64,000 nucleotides of DNA, from NCBI GenBank assembly GCA_023374045.1, contig CM041780.1, positions 88,811,627 through 88,875,626 on the forward strand, given 5' to 3'. A program made the position numbers and the translations under genes. The DNA comes from Limonium bicolor (taxonomy: Eukaryota; Streptophyta; Magnoliopsida; Caryophyllales; Plumbaginaceae). Of this stretch, positions 1 through 11,398 are shown piece after piece (position 1 is the stretch's first letter; each line of letters opens with the position of its first letter). Under the pieces are notes generated by a model. It saw only the letters and a list, made by a program, of their open reading frames with translations, did not search any database and was not told the DNA's origin.

Positions 1-574
1 GCATTTGAGCCAATCTTGGTCGCTTCCATGAGGTATTATGGTTTTATATTCCTAGAGAAGCGAATATCTCGGCGCACTGTGTTGCTAACCATGCCCGTTG
101 TCTACAGCAAATGGGTTCATGGACTCCGGATAACATTCGGATTATGTAAACAAACTTGTTACTTAATTCAATTAGTACTTTTTTTTTTTAAAAAAAAAAC
201 TACAAAACAGAGCCAAACATAGAACCCAAATCGTGCCTTTTTTAAAAAATAAAAACATTTTATGTATTAGAAAAAAGTAACATTTCATTAAAAAGAGTTC
301 AAGATCGACGCTCAAATGAGCAGCGACAGCGAGACGTGGCAAGACCAGAGCCACGGCAGTCATGATTTGGAAAGTACAAACTCAAGTGTCCTGCTCGGCT
401 CTCCAACCAGCCAAGGACTTCACCGCTGCCTCTATTCTCCGCCGATTCCTTCAACCCTTCTCGCCTTCAAGAAGGAATCCCGAAGAGAGGCTGCGAACTA
501 AGACTTCGATTTTAGTTGGAATTCCTTTATCTCACGGTACTTGATTCAATCGGTTGGTTCTGTGGATTAAAAAA
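1..574. other. 5' flank and probable promoter/5' UTR of the HIG1 gene
   Basis: No coding region is recognisable here. Bases 179-199 hold a T-run followed directly by an A-run. From about 300 the composition becomes less AT-rich, as expected for a plant 5' UTR. A 61-codon reading frame at 316-501 has no family features and is more likely leader sequence or chance. The transcription start cannot be fixed by eye. Confidence 0.4.
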
Positions 575-3404
575 ATGGCCACCCCGGAATCCAGCGTTGA
601 AGATATCTTCGAGGATAAGAAGCGGGTTCGGAATCCTCTTGTACCCATTGGTTAGTATCTACTCCACCCACAACTTAGTGGTTTAGTTCGGTCCCTTCTC
701 ACCTACAGAGTTGAAAAATAGTATATCCGAGGGTTTGCGTTCTGTACTCTTACCGCTTTTCTTTATTCCGATCCTCGAAATTGTCTCTGAAGCATTGGAT
801 TGTGTTCAGACATTGATGGCATTTTCATTATTCTTGGTTGTGATTTTTGTTCGTTTATGGTGTTCACTCTTATTAAGATTATTGAACTCTTATGTGCTCC
901 GTGTTGAAATTATTGGATCGATCCTGTGGCATTTGGGTAGATTAATGGTTTGAGTTGCTTATGGTTGCCTAATGGTTTGCGAAGATTGCGTGTGCCCGTG
1001 GCCTTTGTGGAAGGTTAGTAATGTTCTTGCTCACAATTCAAATATTAAGGTGCATTAGGGACGATTAAGGAGGAATAAAGATAAGTGATGCGGTTTATAG
1101 GGAAGCAGTATATGCTAAGGGCTTCAGCTGACAATGTGGATGATAACACTGTGGGTAAAGTTAAAACTTCTTTGTATTGGACCGTACGGTACTGTTTTGG
1201 CCCTCAAAGGTTCCTCTTTCCTTTGACGGTACTAATGCAATTTTTTGGCAATTTCTGTTTCGGGTTGGTTTGATATTTTTGCCTGAAACTGGATTGGACT
1301 TTACTTATCTGCAAGCCAATGGTTTTAGCTTCATGTGGTGAGCTGCGCATTGTTTGGCATGCATCTTCATGGCTGGCGAAGAATATTTGTTGGTGTAGCA
1401 TGGTTATTGCAGCGCAGACTCACATTTGTCTTATCGGGAAGCTCTTTTCAGTTATGAAGGATTTCGCAAGAACAAGTAATGAAAACAAAGATTTTTAAAC
1501 TTGAACAATGGTGCTTCTTAGGGAATACTTGAAAGGCCAGAGACTGTGGGAGCTCAATGTGGCCGTATGTTGCTGTTGGATGGATGCACCGGAGTAAAAT
1601 TCACTTGTTCGTGTGAAAGATGGGACTCGGCTGCATCCCACTAGTGCGTTTGGGTTGAGGTTAAATGGGGTGAAGTTATCCACGGTTGAAGAAGCTGAAG
1701 CTCATATAGGTGAGGTTAAACGAGGTGAATGATAGTGATTTAAATCTTGTTTAGGTAGTTTGTGAGGTTAAATGAGGTGAACCAGAGTGAGCCCTTCCAG
1801 TTGAAATTTTCATTAACCCTTGTTAGCTTTCAAATTGGGTGTTAATAAAAACAGGGTGTAGTGGGGAAAATATTAATCCTATTGACCTTATATACTCTCC
1901 TTTTTTGTTCCAATCCGAGTGAATCAAAACATCACCCCATTTAACCCTGTTTAACCCCAATCCAATCACTACCAGCCCCATCAGTCATAGACTGTTATTT
2001 CCACTTAACAATACCGACATGTATAGAATGAGAGTCTCTATATACCACTGTGAATCTCACTTTAAAATGTAGCTGGTGAAATATTAAGTCTCTATTTCCT
2101 GTTTCCTATTTGAGGTGCACAATCACTCTTTATGACTTCTAGAACCCCTTTTATTATCTGATTTTTTTTTCTTCTGATTTTCTAGAGGTAGTACTACCCC
2201 GGCAAGTAAAATATGTTACCTTTTCGACCTTTGTTTTTGTGGGAAAGCCAGGACTGCTGTTTTGAACCAATAGAGTTGCTTTTTGAGCAGATTGAATGCC
2301 TCATTAAAATCCTGGCACTATTGTCTTGCTTCCTCGATTGGTCTATGTGAGGAGAATCATTTCTATGTGCCTTCATATGGATTGACATGTCTACACCATG
2401 GCTTGAGCTGTGCGTTTCTGGCAAACTGAATATAGATGCGTACAGTTCTCTTAGTGTCGCCTGTTACATATGGAATTTTAAGCGTGATTGTGATGTGACT
2501 TGTCTGGCTGAACTTGAGGGTACCAGAGCTTTCTTAATTTTCTCTCAATCAGATTGTATACTTTTTCAGAATTAATTTTCATGAGCTTAGTACTTCTACC
2601 AGTTATACACCAAGAGTTTCTCCTGTTCTATCTTCAAACCAGGAAGAGGCAGTGAGTAGCGCCATTGAAGGAAATGTTGTGTTGTATTGTTTAAAATTTC
2701 TTTGCCTCTTGTCTTTCTTTTAGTGAATGGTTGAGTTGGCATGTCAAGAGCCATGATGTTTCAGGGAGCACTTTCTTGTCTAAACCCCTGTGGTTGGCCT
2801 TATGAATGTTTTCTGAAAGCAGTTGCTGGCTATACAACCATTGCTATAAGAATGTTTTCTGAAAGAAGTTGTGGCTGTACTACCACTGTTAAGTATATCA
2901 GTTTTAGCTGTCTACTATCTAGCGATGTTGGTAGAAAGTCTGCAACATCTTGTTATGTGCCTAAATTGGAAAATGATGTGGGAATTGTTTTCGAATTTGG
3001 ATGATCTTCAGTATTGTCTTTCTTCTTCTGCGCAATTTTGGATGAATTTTTATTGCTAGCTAGTATGAGGGTTCTGTGCCTCTTTTTCCCCTACTACACT
3101 TGAAATCTCTTTTGTTGTCACTCAATCAATCAATTGCACCCGTAATCTCAGAGGTTGTTACATGGTTCTCTGGAAACGTATTAATAACCATATCTGTCTC
3201 TGGCGTTTCTTTTACAGGTGCATTATTGACTGCTGGGGTTTAACAGCTGGGTTAATCAGTTTCAGACAAGGGAACTCTCAGCTAGGGCAGAAGCTGATGA
3301 GGGCGCGTGTGATTGTTCAAGGTGCAACTGTCGCTGTCATGGTGGGAACAGCTGCCTACTATGGAGATCAGTTCCCAAAGTTCCCCAAGTTTCCAAGCAT
3401 GTAG
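575..3404 (+). CDS. HIG1-domain protein (HIGD2A/Rcf1-type), two exons, one-base frame break
   Basis: Small inner-mitochondrial-membrane protein of the hypoxia-induced (HIG1) family. Members such as yeast Rcf1 and human HIGD2A associate with respiratory complex III/IV supercomplexes. Exon 1 is 575-650, starting MATPESSVEDIF and ending in NPLVPI before a GTTAGT donor. Exon 2 starts at 3218 after TTTTACAG and ends at the TAG 3402-3404. Exon 2 encodes the family core RQGNSQLGQKLMRARVIVQ (the R-x-R-x3-Q signature), then a second hydrophobic segment GATVAVMVGTA and a C-terminal PKFPKF tail. Two membrane segments and about 87 residues fit the family. However, 76 + 187 nt = 263, one short of a codon multiple, and the frame meets TAA at 3240-3242 in the first membrane segment. 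Either a T is missing in the TTT run near 3239-3241, or splicing uses the AG at 3245-3246, which restores frame but drops ten residues. Family assignment is firm; integrity is uncertain. Confidence 0.85.
651..3217 (+). other. Single long intron (about 2.57 kb) of the HIG1 gene
   Basis: The intron lies between a GTTAGT donor at 651 and a TTTTACAG acceptor ending at 3217. It is T-rich on the sense strand, as plant introns usually are. Several short reading frames occur but none has family features. It holds a candidate foldback element at 1642-1974, listed separately. An alternative downstream acceptor lies at 3245-3246. Confidence 0.7.
1642..1974. repeat. Candidate foldback/MITE-like inverted repeat inside the HIG1 intron
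   Basis: The left segment around 1642-1675 (TAGTGCGTTTGGGTTGAGG, then GTTAAATGGGGTGA) pairs with the reverse complement of 1931-1973, which reads TAGTGATTGGATTGGGG, then GTTAAA and TGGGGTGAT. The right arm has an extra CAGGGTTAAA. More copies of GAGGTTAAA(T/C)GAGGTGAA lie just inside the left end (about 1711-1780), typical of subterminal repeats. I could not settle a TSD, so the boundaries and superfamily stay open. Confidence 0.4.
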
Positions 3405-4900
3405 GACATTCAATTAACTGATACAGACACAACTACAGCAAATGAAAAAAAAAAGGCTTGCAACAGTGGAGGATGAAGCCATTGGAATTTAACTGTCATG
3501 TGTTACACCAAACATACCGCAGTTGTATGAATTACCGGTCGGTGGATTATTCCTAGTGCTGCATAAATCATAACAGGTTTCATAGCCTGATTGACATTTT
3601 AAAGTGAGTTTCTATATAGGAGGACCTGGAGTGTGCATATTGGCACTTTGGGGCCTTGTTTGTTATTATGCTTACATGTATGTGTTGATTCTCTCAGCAT
3701 AATGGAGATAGTATGAAACATCACAACTGGTAGATGTTATGATCTGCTCGTGTGTAGCTGCACTTTCTTTTATTCCAATCCCTGTTTCTTCGTGCAATTG
3801 ATTTGTCCATACTCCCGCAGTCTGTCCTGATGCGAAGTAACTCGAGATTAGTTTAAAGAGTTTATTAAACCTCAGTATATACATATGAGAATAGATATCT
3901 TTATGATTAAAAAAGGGGTTTATTTAAACCTCAGTATATATATATTAGAGTTTTCGGTTAATGAAGTGTGAAATTTGGTGGATAAATCTGAATGGTTAAG
4001 TTGAGTGGCCAGATTTGAATTAAGGACTTACTTAAGTCAATAAGCTAGTAGTCGGATCGACTACTTGATAAGCGTGAATTGGTTAGGTTAGTAATTATGA
4101 AGTTAATAAATGTTAAAGACAGATTAATTAGGAGAGATGAGGATTTATATGCTTAAGTGTCTAATGTGCAAATCCCGGCAGTATTAGTGTCCATAGCTTA
4201 ATTTGATTGGACTCACTCGGTTGTTAAAAATGGATTAGAAAATTTTAAAGTACATAATATATGATCATGTGAAAGTGTAAATAATGATAATGTTGAAGTG
4301 TTAGGTAGACTCATAGAATACTATAGGTTTTTTCTACAAGGTATAGAACAAAATAAGTTGATGAGTTAAAGAAGTAAGAAAATAGTATATAATATTAATA
4401 AGTTAGTTTAAATAAGAAAATAACATAGGGAAAGCCCATAATTTCTATGGGCCTAGACCTAAAAACTTAAACCTATGACCTGACTTATTATGCTCTTGTT
4501 TACCATGGATTTGGGAAATTTTGGACTTGCGACCACTGACTTGACTTTGGGCTTTCGAATCGTGTTGACCAAACTGACATGTTATCTAGACTTATAGACC
4601 AGTTGACTTTTGACCATAGATCTTGGATCACCCTAAGAAATGGGCCACCAAGAAGGGCCCATCTCAAGAACATGTGAAGACTAACTTATTCAAGCAGAGT
4701 AAGTAAAAGATTGGATTAAGAATAAATAAGTCTTGGATTAAGGAATAAGGTCAAGAGATACGGCTCATTTAGATGGGCCATCTCCAATTAAATATTAATG
4801 TTGTCTTAATAAGTAAAGATGTAAAAGAAACTAAGTAGTAAGTAAACATTTACCTAGATTAATGGGTTGGTATAAAGTATAAACCCATTGAAAAATAAAA
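3405..4900. other. AT-rich intergenic sequence downstream of HIG1
   Basis: The 3' UTR of HIG1 presumably occupies the first few hundred bases; no unambiguous polyadenylation signal stands out. The rest is AT-rich, without long open frames or recognisable repeat ends. A short direct repeat (TTTAAACCTCAGTATATA at about 3865 and 3925) is visible. Confidence 0.4.
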
Positions 4901-4902
4901 TA

Positions 4903-5140
4903 CTCCCTCCGTCCTGAATTGACCGTCCTGTTTACTATTTGGACATGTCGTTTGACTTCAATTTTTAACATATAAGATAAAGTAATTTTGAAAATTTAAG
5001 TTTTGCATATGATTCCTTACATGATAAACTATATGTTACAAAATTTAGTTTTATAAAATTATTTTATCTTATATGTTTAATATTGAAATGGAAAAACGTG
5101 CCATAAAGCAAACAGGACGATCAATTCAGGACGGAGGGAG
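4903..5140. mobile_element. Stowaway-type MITE (Tc1/mariner-derived)
   Basis: A 238-bp non-coding element whose ends are CTCCCTCCGTCCTGAATTGA and its near-perfect inverted copy ending GGACGGAGGGAG. CTCCCTCCGT is the classic plant Stowaway terminal consensus. The element is flanked on both sides by TA (4901-4902 and 5141-5142), the expected mariner target duplication. The interior is AT-rich and also largely palindromic, so it would fold back fully. Confidence 0.95.
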
Positions 5141-5142
5141 TA

Positions 5143-6537
5143 AAATAGAAGATTTCTGTGGTCTAAATGAGACTTGGCTAAGAGTAATGGCCCAGATTTA
5201 TTGTTAAAACAAAAATGAGAATAAAAAGGAAGAGACCAAGGCCTACAATAAGGCTGAAGTCCTTTAACAACACTAGTGAAAGTAAAAGAAACGTTAGGAA
5301 AAGATGGAATGGATTTGGGCCCGACTCACATGAACATAATATACAGATTCATGTTGGGTTTGAACCTAGTAAGGAAGGACTTTAAACACCATATTTGAGG
5401 TCTATTAATAGGGAATACATTAATTTTAATATGAATAAGTGAAAGGTCTTTAATAAAAGAATGTTTCTGTAGTATATCTAAAAGATATTACCACTTTAAT
5501 TGATTCAATCTAAATATGGAATACTTTATGAGTATTTTATTAGTGGCAACTCATGGACCTATAAGTTAATTTGAACAAACAAGCAAGTAATAAAAGTATA
5601 GTTGACCTTCAAATTCAATTTGGTGAAACAAACAAACAAAAACATAATATACTTTGAACAAATAGATAAACGAAACATTAATTATCATTTCTCCCTTCTA
5701 ATCTAGGATTTGGATAATTGGACGTATTCGGCAAGGACATTAAGTAAAGTCGCGTACTCCATGTATTTACATGATATTGTGTGACTTGAATGTCCTTAGG
5801 GTTACCTTGGATTTGTGTGTTTGATTGAATGATAGAAAAAGATATTTATGTTTATTCAACATTATAATTATTCATGCTTATATACATGTTGAAGAAGAAA
5901 GAACTTGAAAAACTTAGGCCTTATATATTTCTGTATACAGATATATATACTCACTCATATATATAATACAAGTACTAACAATATATTATGCATATATAGT
6001 CTGAACAAATTTTAGCGAATATGATATTCCCAAAAGATATGATAAATTGTTGGACTAAGTATCCGCAGTACAATTATTATTGGATCAAATATACACAAGT
6101 AATATTGGATCAAGTATCGGCATATAGTTATTAAACCAATTATCCATTATAGTATAAATTTACAAAATGCACATTTTGGGTAATTACGAAAAAAATCGTT
6201 ATTAAATGGCATGTTGTTATCGGATCACGAATCCACTATATAACTAATCTAAGTACGATTTCTAGGATAATTATGGCGGGAACATGTTTAAATGAGAAAT
6301 TATTATCGGATCTAGAATCTGTTGTATGCATTACCTAAATACATCTCATAGTTAATGTAACACCTCAAAATTACCTGATATTTTATTAGGATCAAAATAT
6401 AAGTTATTAATTTTAACTGTCGATCTACTCAGCAGTGGGAGTCAAAACTTATTGGATGTTACCGACACAAATAATAGATAAACAACAACTCAAAATTATT
6501 CTCAAAACATAAATTAAAAAACATTAGACTACCTAAA
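5143..6537. other. AT-rich intergenic sequence, no gene recognised
   Basis: No long open frame is present. Around 6040-6330 GGATC-containing short segments recur (for example TTGGATCAAGTATC, CGGATCACGAATC and CGGATCTAGAATC), suggesting a degenerate local repeat. TGTAACACCTCAAAATT at about 6357 resembles the start of some plant LTRs, but I found no partner end, so I do not call an element. Confidence 0.35.
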
Positions 6538-6546
6538 TATTTAAAA

Positions 6547-6962
6547 AGGAAAATTCATGATATACCCCTGTTTTCTTTCGTAATTCACAATATACCTCTG
6601 TTGGTTTTCGTAATTCAACTTTAAACATGCTTAAATGTTGTCCAAAATTGATGAAATTTTACATGGACGATGCTAAAGTGTTATATTTTGGCCCAATATC
6701 AAATTTGAACTTTTTTAAACTCATATGTGACATGTTGGACCCAATGAACATGTAACAATTTTAATTGGGTCCCACAGGTCACATGTGAGCTTAAAAAACT
6801 TCAAATTTGATATTGGACCAAAATATAACACTTTAGCATCATCCATGTAAAGTTTGATCAATTTTGGACAACATTTAAGCATGTTTAAAGTTGAATTATG
6901 AAAACTAACAAGGATATATTGTGAATTACAAAAGAAAACTGGGGTATATTTTGAATTTTCCC
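6547..6962. mobile_element. Foldback MITE, MULE-type (9-bp TSD)
   Basis: A 416-bp element that is one long imperfect palindrome, with ends (A/G)GGAAAATTC and GAATTTTCCC. It is bounded by the 9-bp direct repeat TATTTAAAA at 6538-6546 and 6963-6971, the duplication length typical of Mutator-like elements. There is no coding capacity. Its inner arms (the region around TTTACATGGACGATGCTAAA) recur in the two foldback elements at 56223-57295, so the three share a core although their outer arms differ. Confidence 0.88.
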
Positions 6963-6971
6963 TATTTAAAA

Positions 6972-7266
6972 CAAATCTAAATGGAAGTTATAATTTTGAA
7001 GGGCTGAAACGAGACAATATAGCATACAAATACTAAAATTACCGAAACAATGCTAGTAATATACTGCACTCGATGCCAATATATACTATGAGAACCGTAA
7101 TTAATTTCATGAACAACAAATTTTTAAAGAAATTATAATTTTCAAATATATAATAAATTATAAAAACATTTTAGTTAATTATAATATTTTTTCATAATAA
7201 AAAATTAAATCAAAATGAAATTTAGTTAATAAAAAACTAAAAATTTTTAAAGTTATAAGAAATGGA
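6972..7266. other. AT-rich spacer flanking the MULE insertion
   Basis: Very AT-rich sequence without genes or repeats that I recognise. It ends at the left copy of the MULE target duplication (7267-7275). Confidence 0.4.
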
Positions 7267-7275
7267 TAAAAAACC

Positions 7276-7322
7276 TGAACTCGTTCGCTCAGTCGAGTTT
7301 TCACTTCGCTCAGTCGGAAATT
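7276..7322 (+). repeat. Left terminal inverted repeat of the MULE
   Basis: Begins TGAACTCGTTCGCTCAGTCG and contains CGCTCAGTCG twice around GTTTTCACTT. It matches the reverse complement of 16872-16918 with few mismatches. The two internal CGCTCAGTCG motifs are candidate transposase binding sites (inference). Confidence 0.85.
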
Positions 7323-7360
7323 TAAAAAACTTACCATTTGCCCTTACTCTTAAATTCTCC

Positions 7361-7368
7361 TATATACA
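7361..7368 (+). promoter_or_regulatory. Candidate TATA box of the PMD gene
   Basis: TATATACA lies just inside the left terminal repeat and is followed by a CT-rich stretch typical of plant leaders. The start codon I chose is about 740 bases downstream, so a long leader or a leader intron is implied. Confidence 0.4.
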
Positions 7369-7679
7369 CCTTTACCCTCTATTATCTCTCCACAAAATTC
7401 AAAATCTCAAAACTCTCTATCTCTCTAGAATTCCTCTGACTTCTCTCTAGAAGCGGTAAACCGGAGCGGGAGCAGGAGGTTAGCGGGAGCGGGAGGAAAA
7501 GCCGGTGCTCAAGTCATCATTCTGTAGTACGATCTGCAAAATCAGGTTCTTTTCTGTCATAATTTACAGTTTTTTAGCGTAGAATAGCAGTAAAAGTAGC
7601 AAAATTAGCAGAAAGAAAAACAGAAAGAAAAGTAGAGAATCGGGGGAAACGGGGGAGGGAAGAGAAGAGCGGCTGGAGC

Positions 7680-7895
7680 AGGGAAGATGGAGGTGCGCTC
7701 GGAGGGGAGCGGAGACGGTTGTGGGAGCGTGGGAGCAGACGAGCGCGCAGGCGCGCGGGAGAAGAAGAGGACGCTGGGCCGGGGAGGAAAGAGGCGCGGG
7801 CGCCGGGGAGGAGAGGGCGAGGCGGCGCCGGGGAGGAAGAGGGCGCGCGGGCGCCGGGGAGGAAGAGGGGCGCGGGCGCCAGCTGCCGGGAACGC
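7680..7895. repeat. GC-rich low-complexity subterminal block (left)
   Basis: Contrasting sharply with the AT-rich surroundings, this block consists of GGGCGCC/GGGAGGA-type motifs (for example GGCGCCGGGGAGGA repeated around 7800-7870). An open frame runs through it (7687-8019) but encodes only Arg/Gly/Glu/Ala low complexity, so I treat it as leader or subterminal sequence of the MULE. A similar block occurs near the right end. Confidence 0.6.
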
Positions 7896-8106
7896 TAGGG
7901 GCTCGTTTTTTGCTGTTTTGTTATATAATTGGTCGTTTTTTACATTGTATACCTCTATTATGCGTGTTTTAATCAGTTCCAGGATTTGTATAAATTTATT
8001 TTTGACGTTGAACTACTGAGATGCATGTATGACCGGTATTGACTAACCTCGACCGGTCTTGACTAACTGTAAAAATAGTATGACTAAATTCTACGGTAAA
8101 CAACAG

Positions 8107-10827
8107 ATGGCTGGAGGAAAAGGCAAGGGTTTGCTAGGTAGGTTCGGTCTGGGTAAGGGTAAGTCGATTTCTGACCGAGGCGAGAGCTCATCACACCCTC
8201 GTGTGACCGGACCTGATGCAGCTGCTACAGAGAGGAGGCGTACGCAGTACGCTACAGCTTTGTCGAGGAAGCGTAGGGAGCTTGAGTTTCTACGAGCCCG
8301 TGAGGAGAGGTTGCGGGCGGAGTATGAGCTGGATGAGGGGGAGGAGGAGGAGGAGCATGCGGAGGAGGAGCAGAGGGAGGAGCAGGAGGTGGACCAGCTG
8401 CATGGTGTGGATCTGGACTCATTGATCGGCGATGGGACGCTGATCGTGAGGTCTGATAGTCCTTCTTGGCCTACTCCTCCACAGAGGGGGACCGGAGACG
8501 CGCGTCATGGCGAGGCTGACGCTGATGACGAGGATATAGATGAGCCGGGTGCTGAGCATGAGGGCACACGGGTGCGCCGTCGTCGCCGGTCCCCAGTACA
8601 TGGTCCGGCAGAGGGGTTGGCGCAGATGCCGGCTGCTGATGCTTGGGTGCTTGGGCAGACTCCAGTGCCCGGAGGCCCTCAGGATACGAGTTTGATCCCG
8701 AGTTTCGGTGGTCACGTCGCGCTAGACGTGTGGCGAGGAGTGGTATGTTTCCCGTCTGGTAATAGATTCCATAAAATTTTAGATTGTTTAGGAAATGGTT
8801 AACATAGTGTGAACTCAATTATAAATATTCAACAGGAGAAGGGATGTCTTAGCTTCAAGCCTAAGACGAAGTATTTGGAGGCGTGGACTCTGAGTACATT
8901 GAGGCACCCAGAGTCTGTAGCAGCGGTCGAGGATAGCGGACTTGCGCATCTTGTCGACATAGCGCATGGTTGTTTTGACCTCGCGCTCCTCTCAGCGTTC
9001 GTGGAGAGATGGCAGCCTGACACGAACTCCTTTCACATGCCATTCGGAGAGATGACTATTACTCTCCACGACGTCTACCACATTTTGGGTATCCCCATCA
9101 CTGGCATGGCGATTTCGTACCAGCCCGAGGATGGCGCCCGCCTCGGTATAGCGGCCCCACCGTTACCTGTTCTCATCCCCCACTTCGTACGGCTGTTTGG
9201 CGCGGCGGACCAGCAGGAGCTGATAGACTGTAGGTTCCTGGAGAAGAGTCAGGTACGTTACCGAGCTCTTCATGATACTTGTGGCGGTCCATACTCTACC
9301 CCACTTCAGGAGACGACGGCCTTCCTCTGGTGGCTGGTGTCCCACTCATTGATCATCGACAAGGGCGGGGATCGTGTTATGCCCACGTCCTACTGGCCCA
9401 TCCGTGACCCTAGTAGGGTCCACTTGTATGCGTGGGGGACCGGCACACTGGCATACCTGTACCGACAGCTCGGCATCGCTTCCCGGGCGGATACACGTCA
9501 GCTGGCTGGTTGCCTGACGTTGTTTCAGGTGAGAACTTGGTTGCGAGCTCACGACTTAAGTATTGTAAAGTTACACCTTGACTATCTTGGCTAATGTTTT
9601 CGGATGATCACCGCAGTGCTGGATCTACGAGTACTTCCCCATGTTCAGACCGCAGCCCCTTTCAGACTGGGATGGTTGCTCCCCGACGGCGGCGAGGTGG
9701 CCTCGTTACACGCGGAATTTGATGGATGATGAGAGGCTACGTTTCGTGAGGGGACGGCTGGACACGATGTCCTCTACTGAGGTACGAGTTGCTTAGCGAT
9801 TGTAGTAATAAAAAGTTGACGTTTAACGTATCGTCAAACATTGTTTCCTATTTAATTTGTTAATTGTTTTCCATTAAATGAAACATAGGTTACTTGGCTG
9901 CCATTTGAGGCAGAGGGTGCCCTCATATCACAGGCGCGCTCCCGGTACTATGGCACCATACAGTTCTTGGATATTGCTGAGCCGTATATGCCGGAGCGGT
10001 GTCTGCGCCAGTTTGGATACGTGCAGACTATCCCCCCTCAGCCTATCAGACCCGACAGCCATTATCGTCCCAGACATGGGAAGACGTACCTTGCTACGTA
10101 CGACTACGGGACAGAGCCGTGTGGGACAACACGACAGGGCCCAGCAGGTGGAGGTTTCCTCTGGAGCGGCGGGCGTCGATGGCATGGGCCGTGGCCCCGG
10201 ATTACATCCGGTGGTTTCAGCGCGTTTCTCATGTTCAGGTGCGTCCACTAGGAGCGGACGGTGGGCCCAGTACACGACGAGAGGATCAGCTCCAGGTAAA
10301 TAATTTGTCTTGTTAAATTTTTTTTGTTGTTTGTAATTGTTTTTAAATACTAACTTCACATTTATACCTTACTGCAGTATTGGGATGAGACAGCGCCGCT
10401 TATCATGAGTCTCGCACCGGAGAACAACCCGGGCTGGCCCACGGGTTTCCCCCCCTGGGCGGCTGATACGCTGGAGATGGCCTTTGAGTACTGCCGGCTT
10501 AATGTCCCGACCACCCCTGATTCGCCCACACGTCACAGGAACCCTAACCAGCCTCGTGCTGGCATGGAGTGGTACATCGCGGGGCGTCGCACCAGAGGCC
10601 TTAGGCCTAGAGGGGAGGGTATGCACCGTAGGCACATGGAGCAGGCGCGTCGTTATGGGGGTGATGGTGGGCGCGGTGATGATGGGAGGGGACCGGGTGA
10701 TGGGAGGGGAGGGCGTGGTGATGGCAGGGGAGGACATGCTGGTGGTGGTTCTGGGGCTGGGGCGGGTGAGTATGGTGGTGGTGGGTATGGTTGGGGGGGG
10801 TATAGTGGTGGTGGGTTTGGATATTAG
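8107..10827 (+). CDS. Plant Mobile Domain (PMD) protein, MAIN-like, five exons, one-base frame break in exon 4
   Basis: Domesticated relatives of this domain (MAIN, MAIL1, the 'phosphatase 7 long form' family) act in silencing and genome stability; transposon-borne copies are common and their role is unknown. Exons: 8107-8742, 8836-9528, 9617-9781, 9889-10295, 10378-10827, all with GT-AG borders and phase 0. I chose ATG 8107 (MAGGKGKGLLGRFG); ATGs at 8059 and 8080 are possible. Residues 1-212 hold a basic/Glu-rich putative coiled coil. The PMD runs from about 215 to 640, with the hallmarks LEAWTLSTL, FHMPFGEMTITLHDVYHILG, CWIYEYFP and YIRWFQRV. The tail is Gly/Arg-rich (GRGGHAGGGSGAG), ending GGGFGY. 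Four exons are codon multiples; exon 4 is 407 nt, and its frame changes near 10110 (a GGG run) between LATYDYG and DRAVWDN. One missing base explains both facts, so this is a barely broken gene or an assembly indel. Confidence 0.85.
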
Positions 10828-10945
10828 TAGACTTATTAGTTTTGTTGTTTTTAAACATTCTGTATTGATGCTTAAACTTGTGTGGTTGTTGTAATTTTAA
10901 TTTATGTTTATTTGGTTTTTAAATAATTCATTCTTGTTTATTAGG

Positions 10946-11398
10946 ATGTCAATTCCCTTTGCAATTCACGTGAACCATTACACCGCACTCAATGAATATG
11001 GGGCACGGTTCCAACGTGCTCCGGGATGGGCAGTGATCAATACAGAAATTAGAACTCCGAGAAGTGTCAACAACCTAACAGCTTCATTAAATCAAATTGT
11101 CAGATCACATTTTGATAATCAGCAACTCAACGTCTTCTCCATTGTCTACCTTAGGATGGACCAAGATCTGTACAACGACTCTATCGTCGATATACTGACC
11201 GATGCGGACGTACGCATGATGTTGCAGAACTACTTAGACCTTGGAGAAATAATGGAAAGAGTTAGGATTCTTGTGAAGTATGAAGATGATTCAGACTTCG
11301 AAGACCCAGATGTAATACGAAGCAGGGCTGAGGCGTACCGTAGGGAACAAAATTCACGCTACAGGGCTAGTACGAGGAGACGACCGCCTCCCGCTTGA
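10946..11398 (+). CDS. Uncharacterised 150-residue protein in the MULE, downstream of PMD
   Basis: An open frame from ATG 10946 (MSIPFAIHVNHYTALNEYGA) to TGA 11396-11398, about 120 bases after the PMD stop and on the same strand. An upstream in-frame ATG at 10904 lies in T-rich sequence and looks non-coding, and TTTATTAG just before 10946 would also serve as a splice acceptor. The protein is hydrophilic and mixed in composition, with an acidic stretch (KYEDDSDFEDPDV) near residue 125 and a basic Arg-rich C-terminus (RASTRRRPPP). Codon use looks coding and the frame is intact. I see no signal peptide, membrane segment or known motif, and I do not recognise the family. It may be a third MULE gene or a captured host exon. 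Confidence 0.55.
   Translation: MSIPFAIHVNHYTALNEYGARFQRAPGWAVINTEIRTPRSVNNLTASLNQIVRSHFDNQQLNVFSIVYLRMDQDLYNDSIVDILTDADVRMMLQNYLDLGEIMERVRILVKYEDDSDFEDPDVIRSRAEAYRREQNSRYRASTRRRPPPA

Noticed and set aside
316..544. Two overlapping short frames upstream of HIG1
   Set aside because: No family features, and they lie where the HIG1 leader is expected.
3890..6380. Possible old solo LTR suggested by TGTAACACCTC near 6357
   Set aside because: No matching opposite end or TSD found; resemblance limited to a short start motif.
7687..8019. 110-codon Arg/Gly/Glu-rich frame upstream of the PMD gene
   Set aside because: Low-complexity GC-rich block with two overlapping open frames, as expected by chance at high GC; no conserved motif.
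10607..10858. His/Pro-rich 83-codon minus-strand frame
   Set aside because: Antisense shadow of the Gly-rich C-terminus of the PMD gene.
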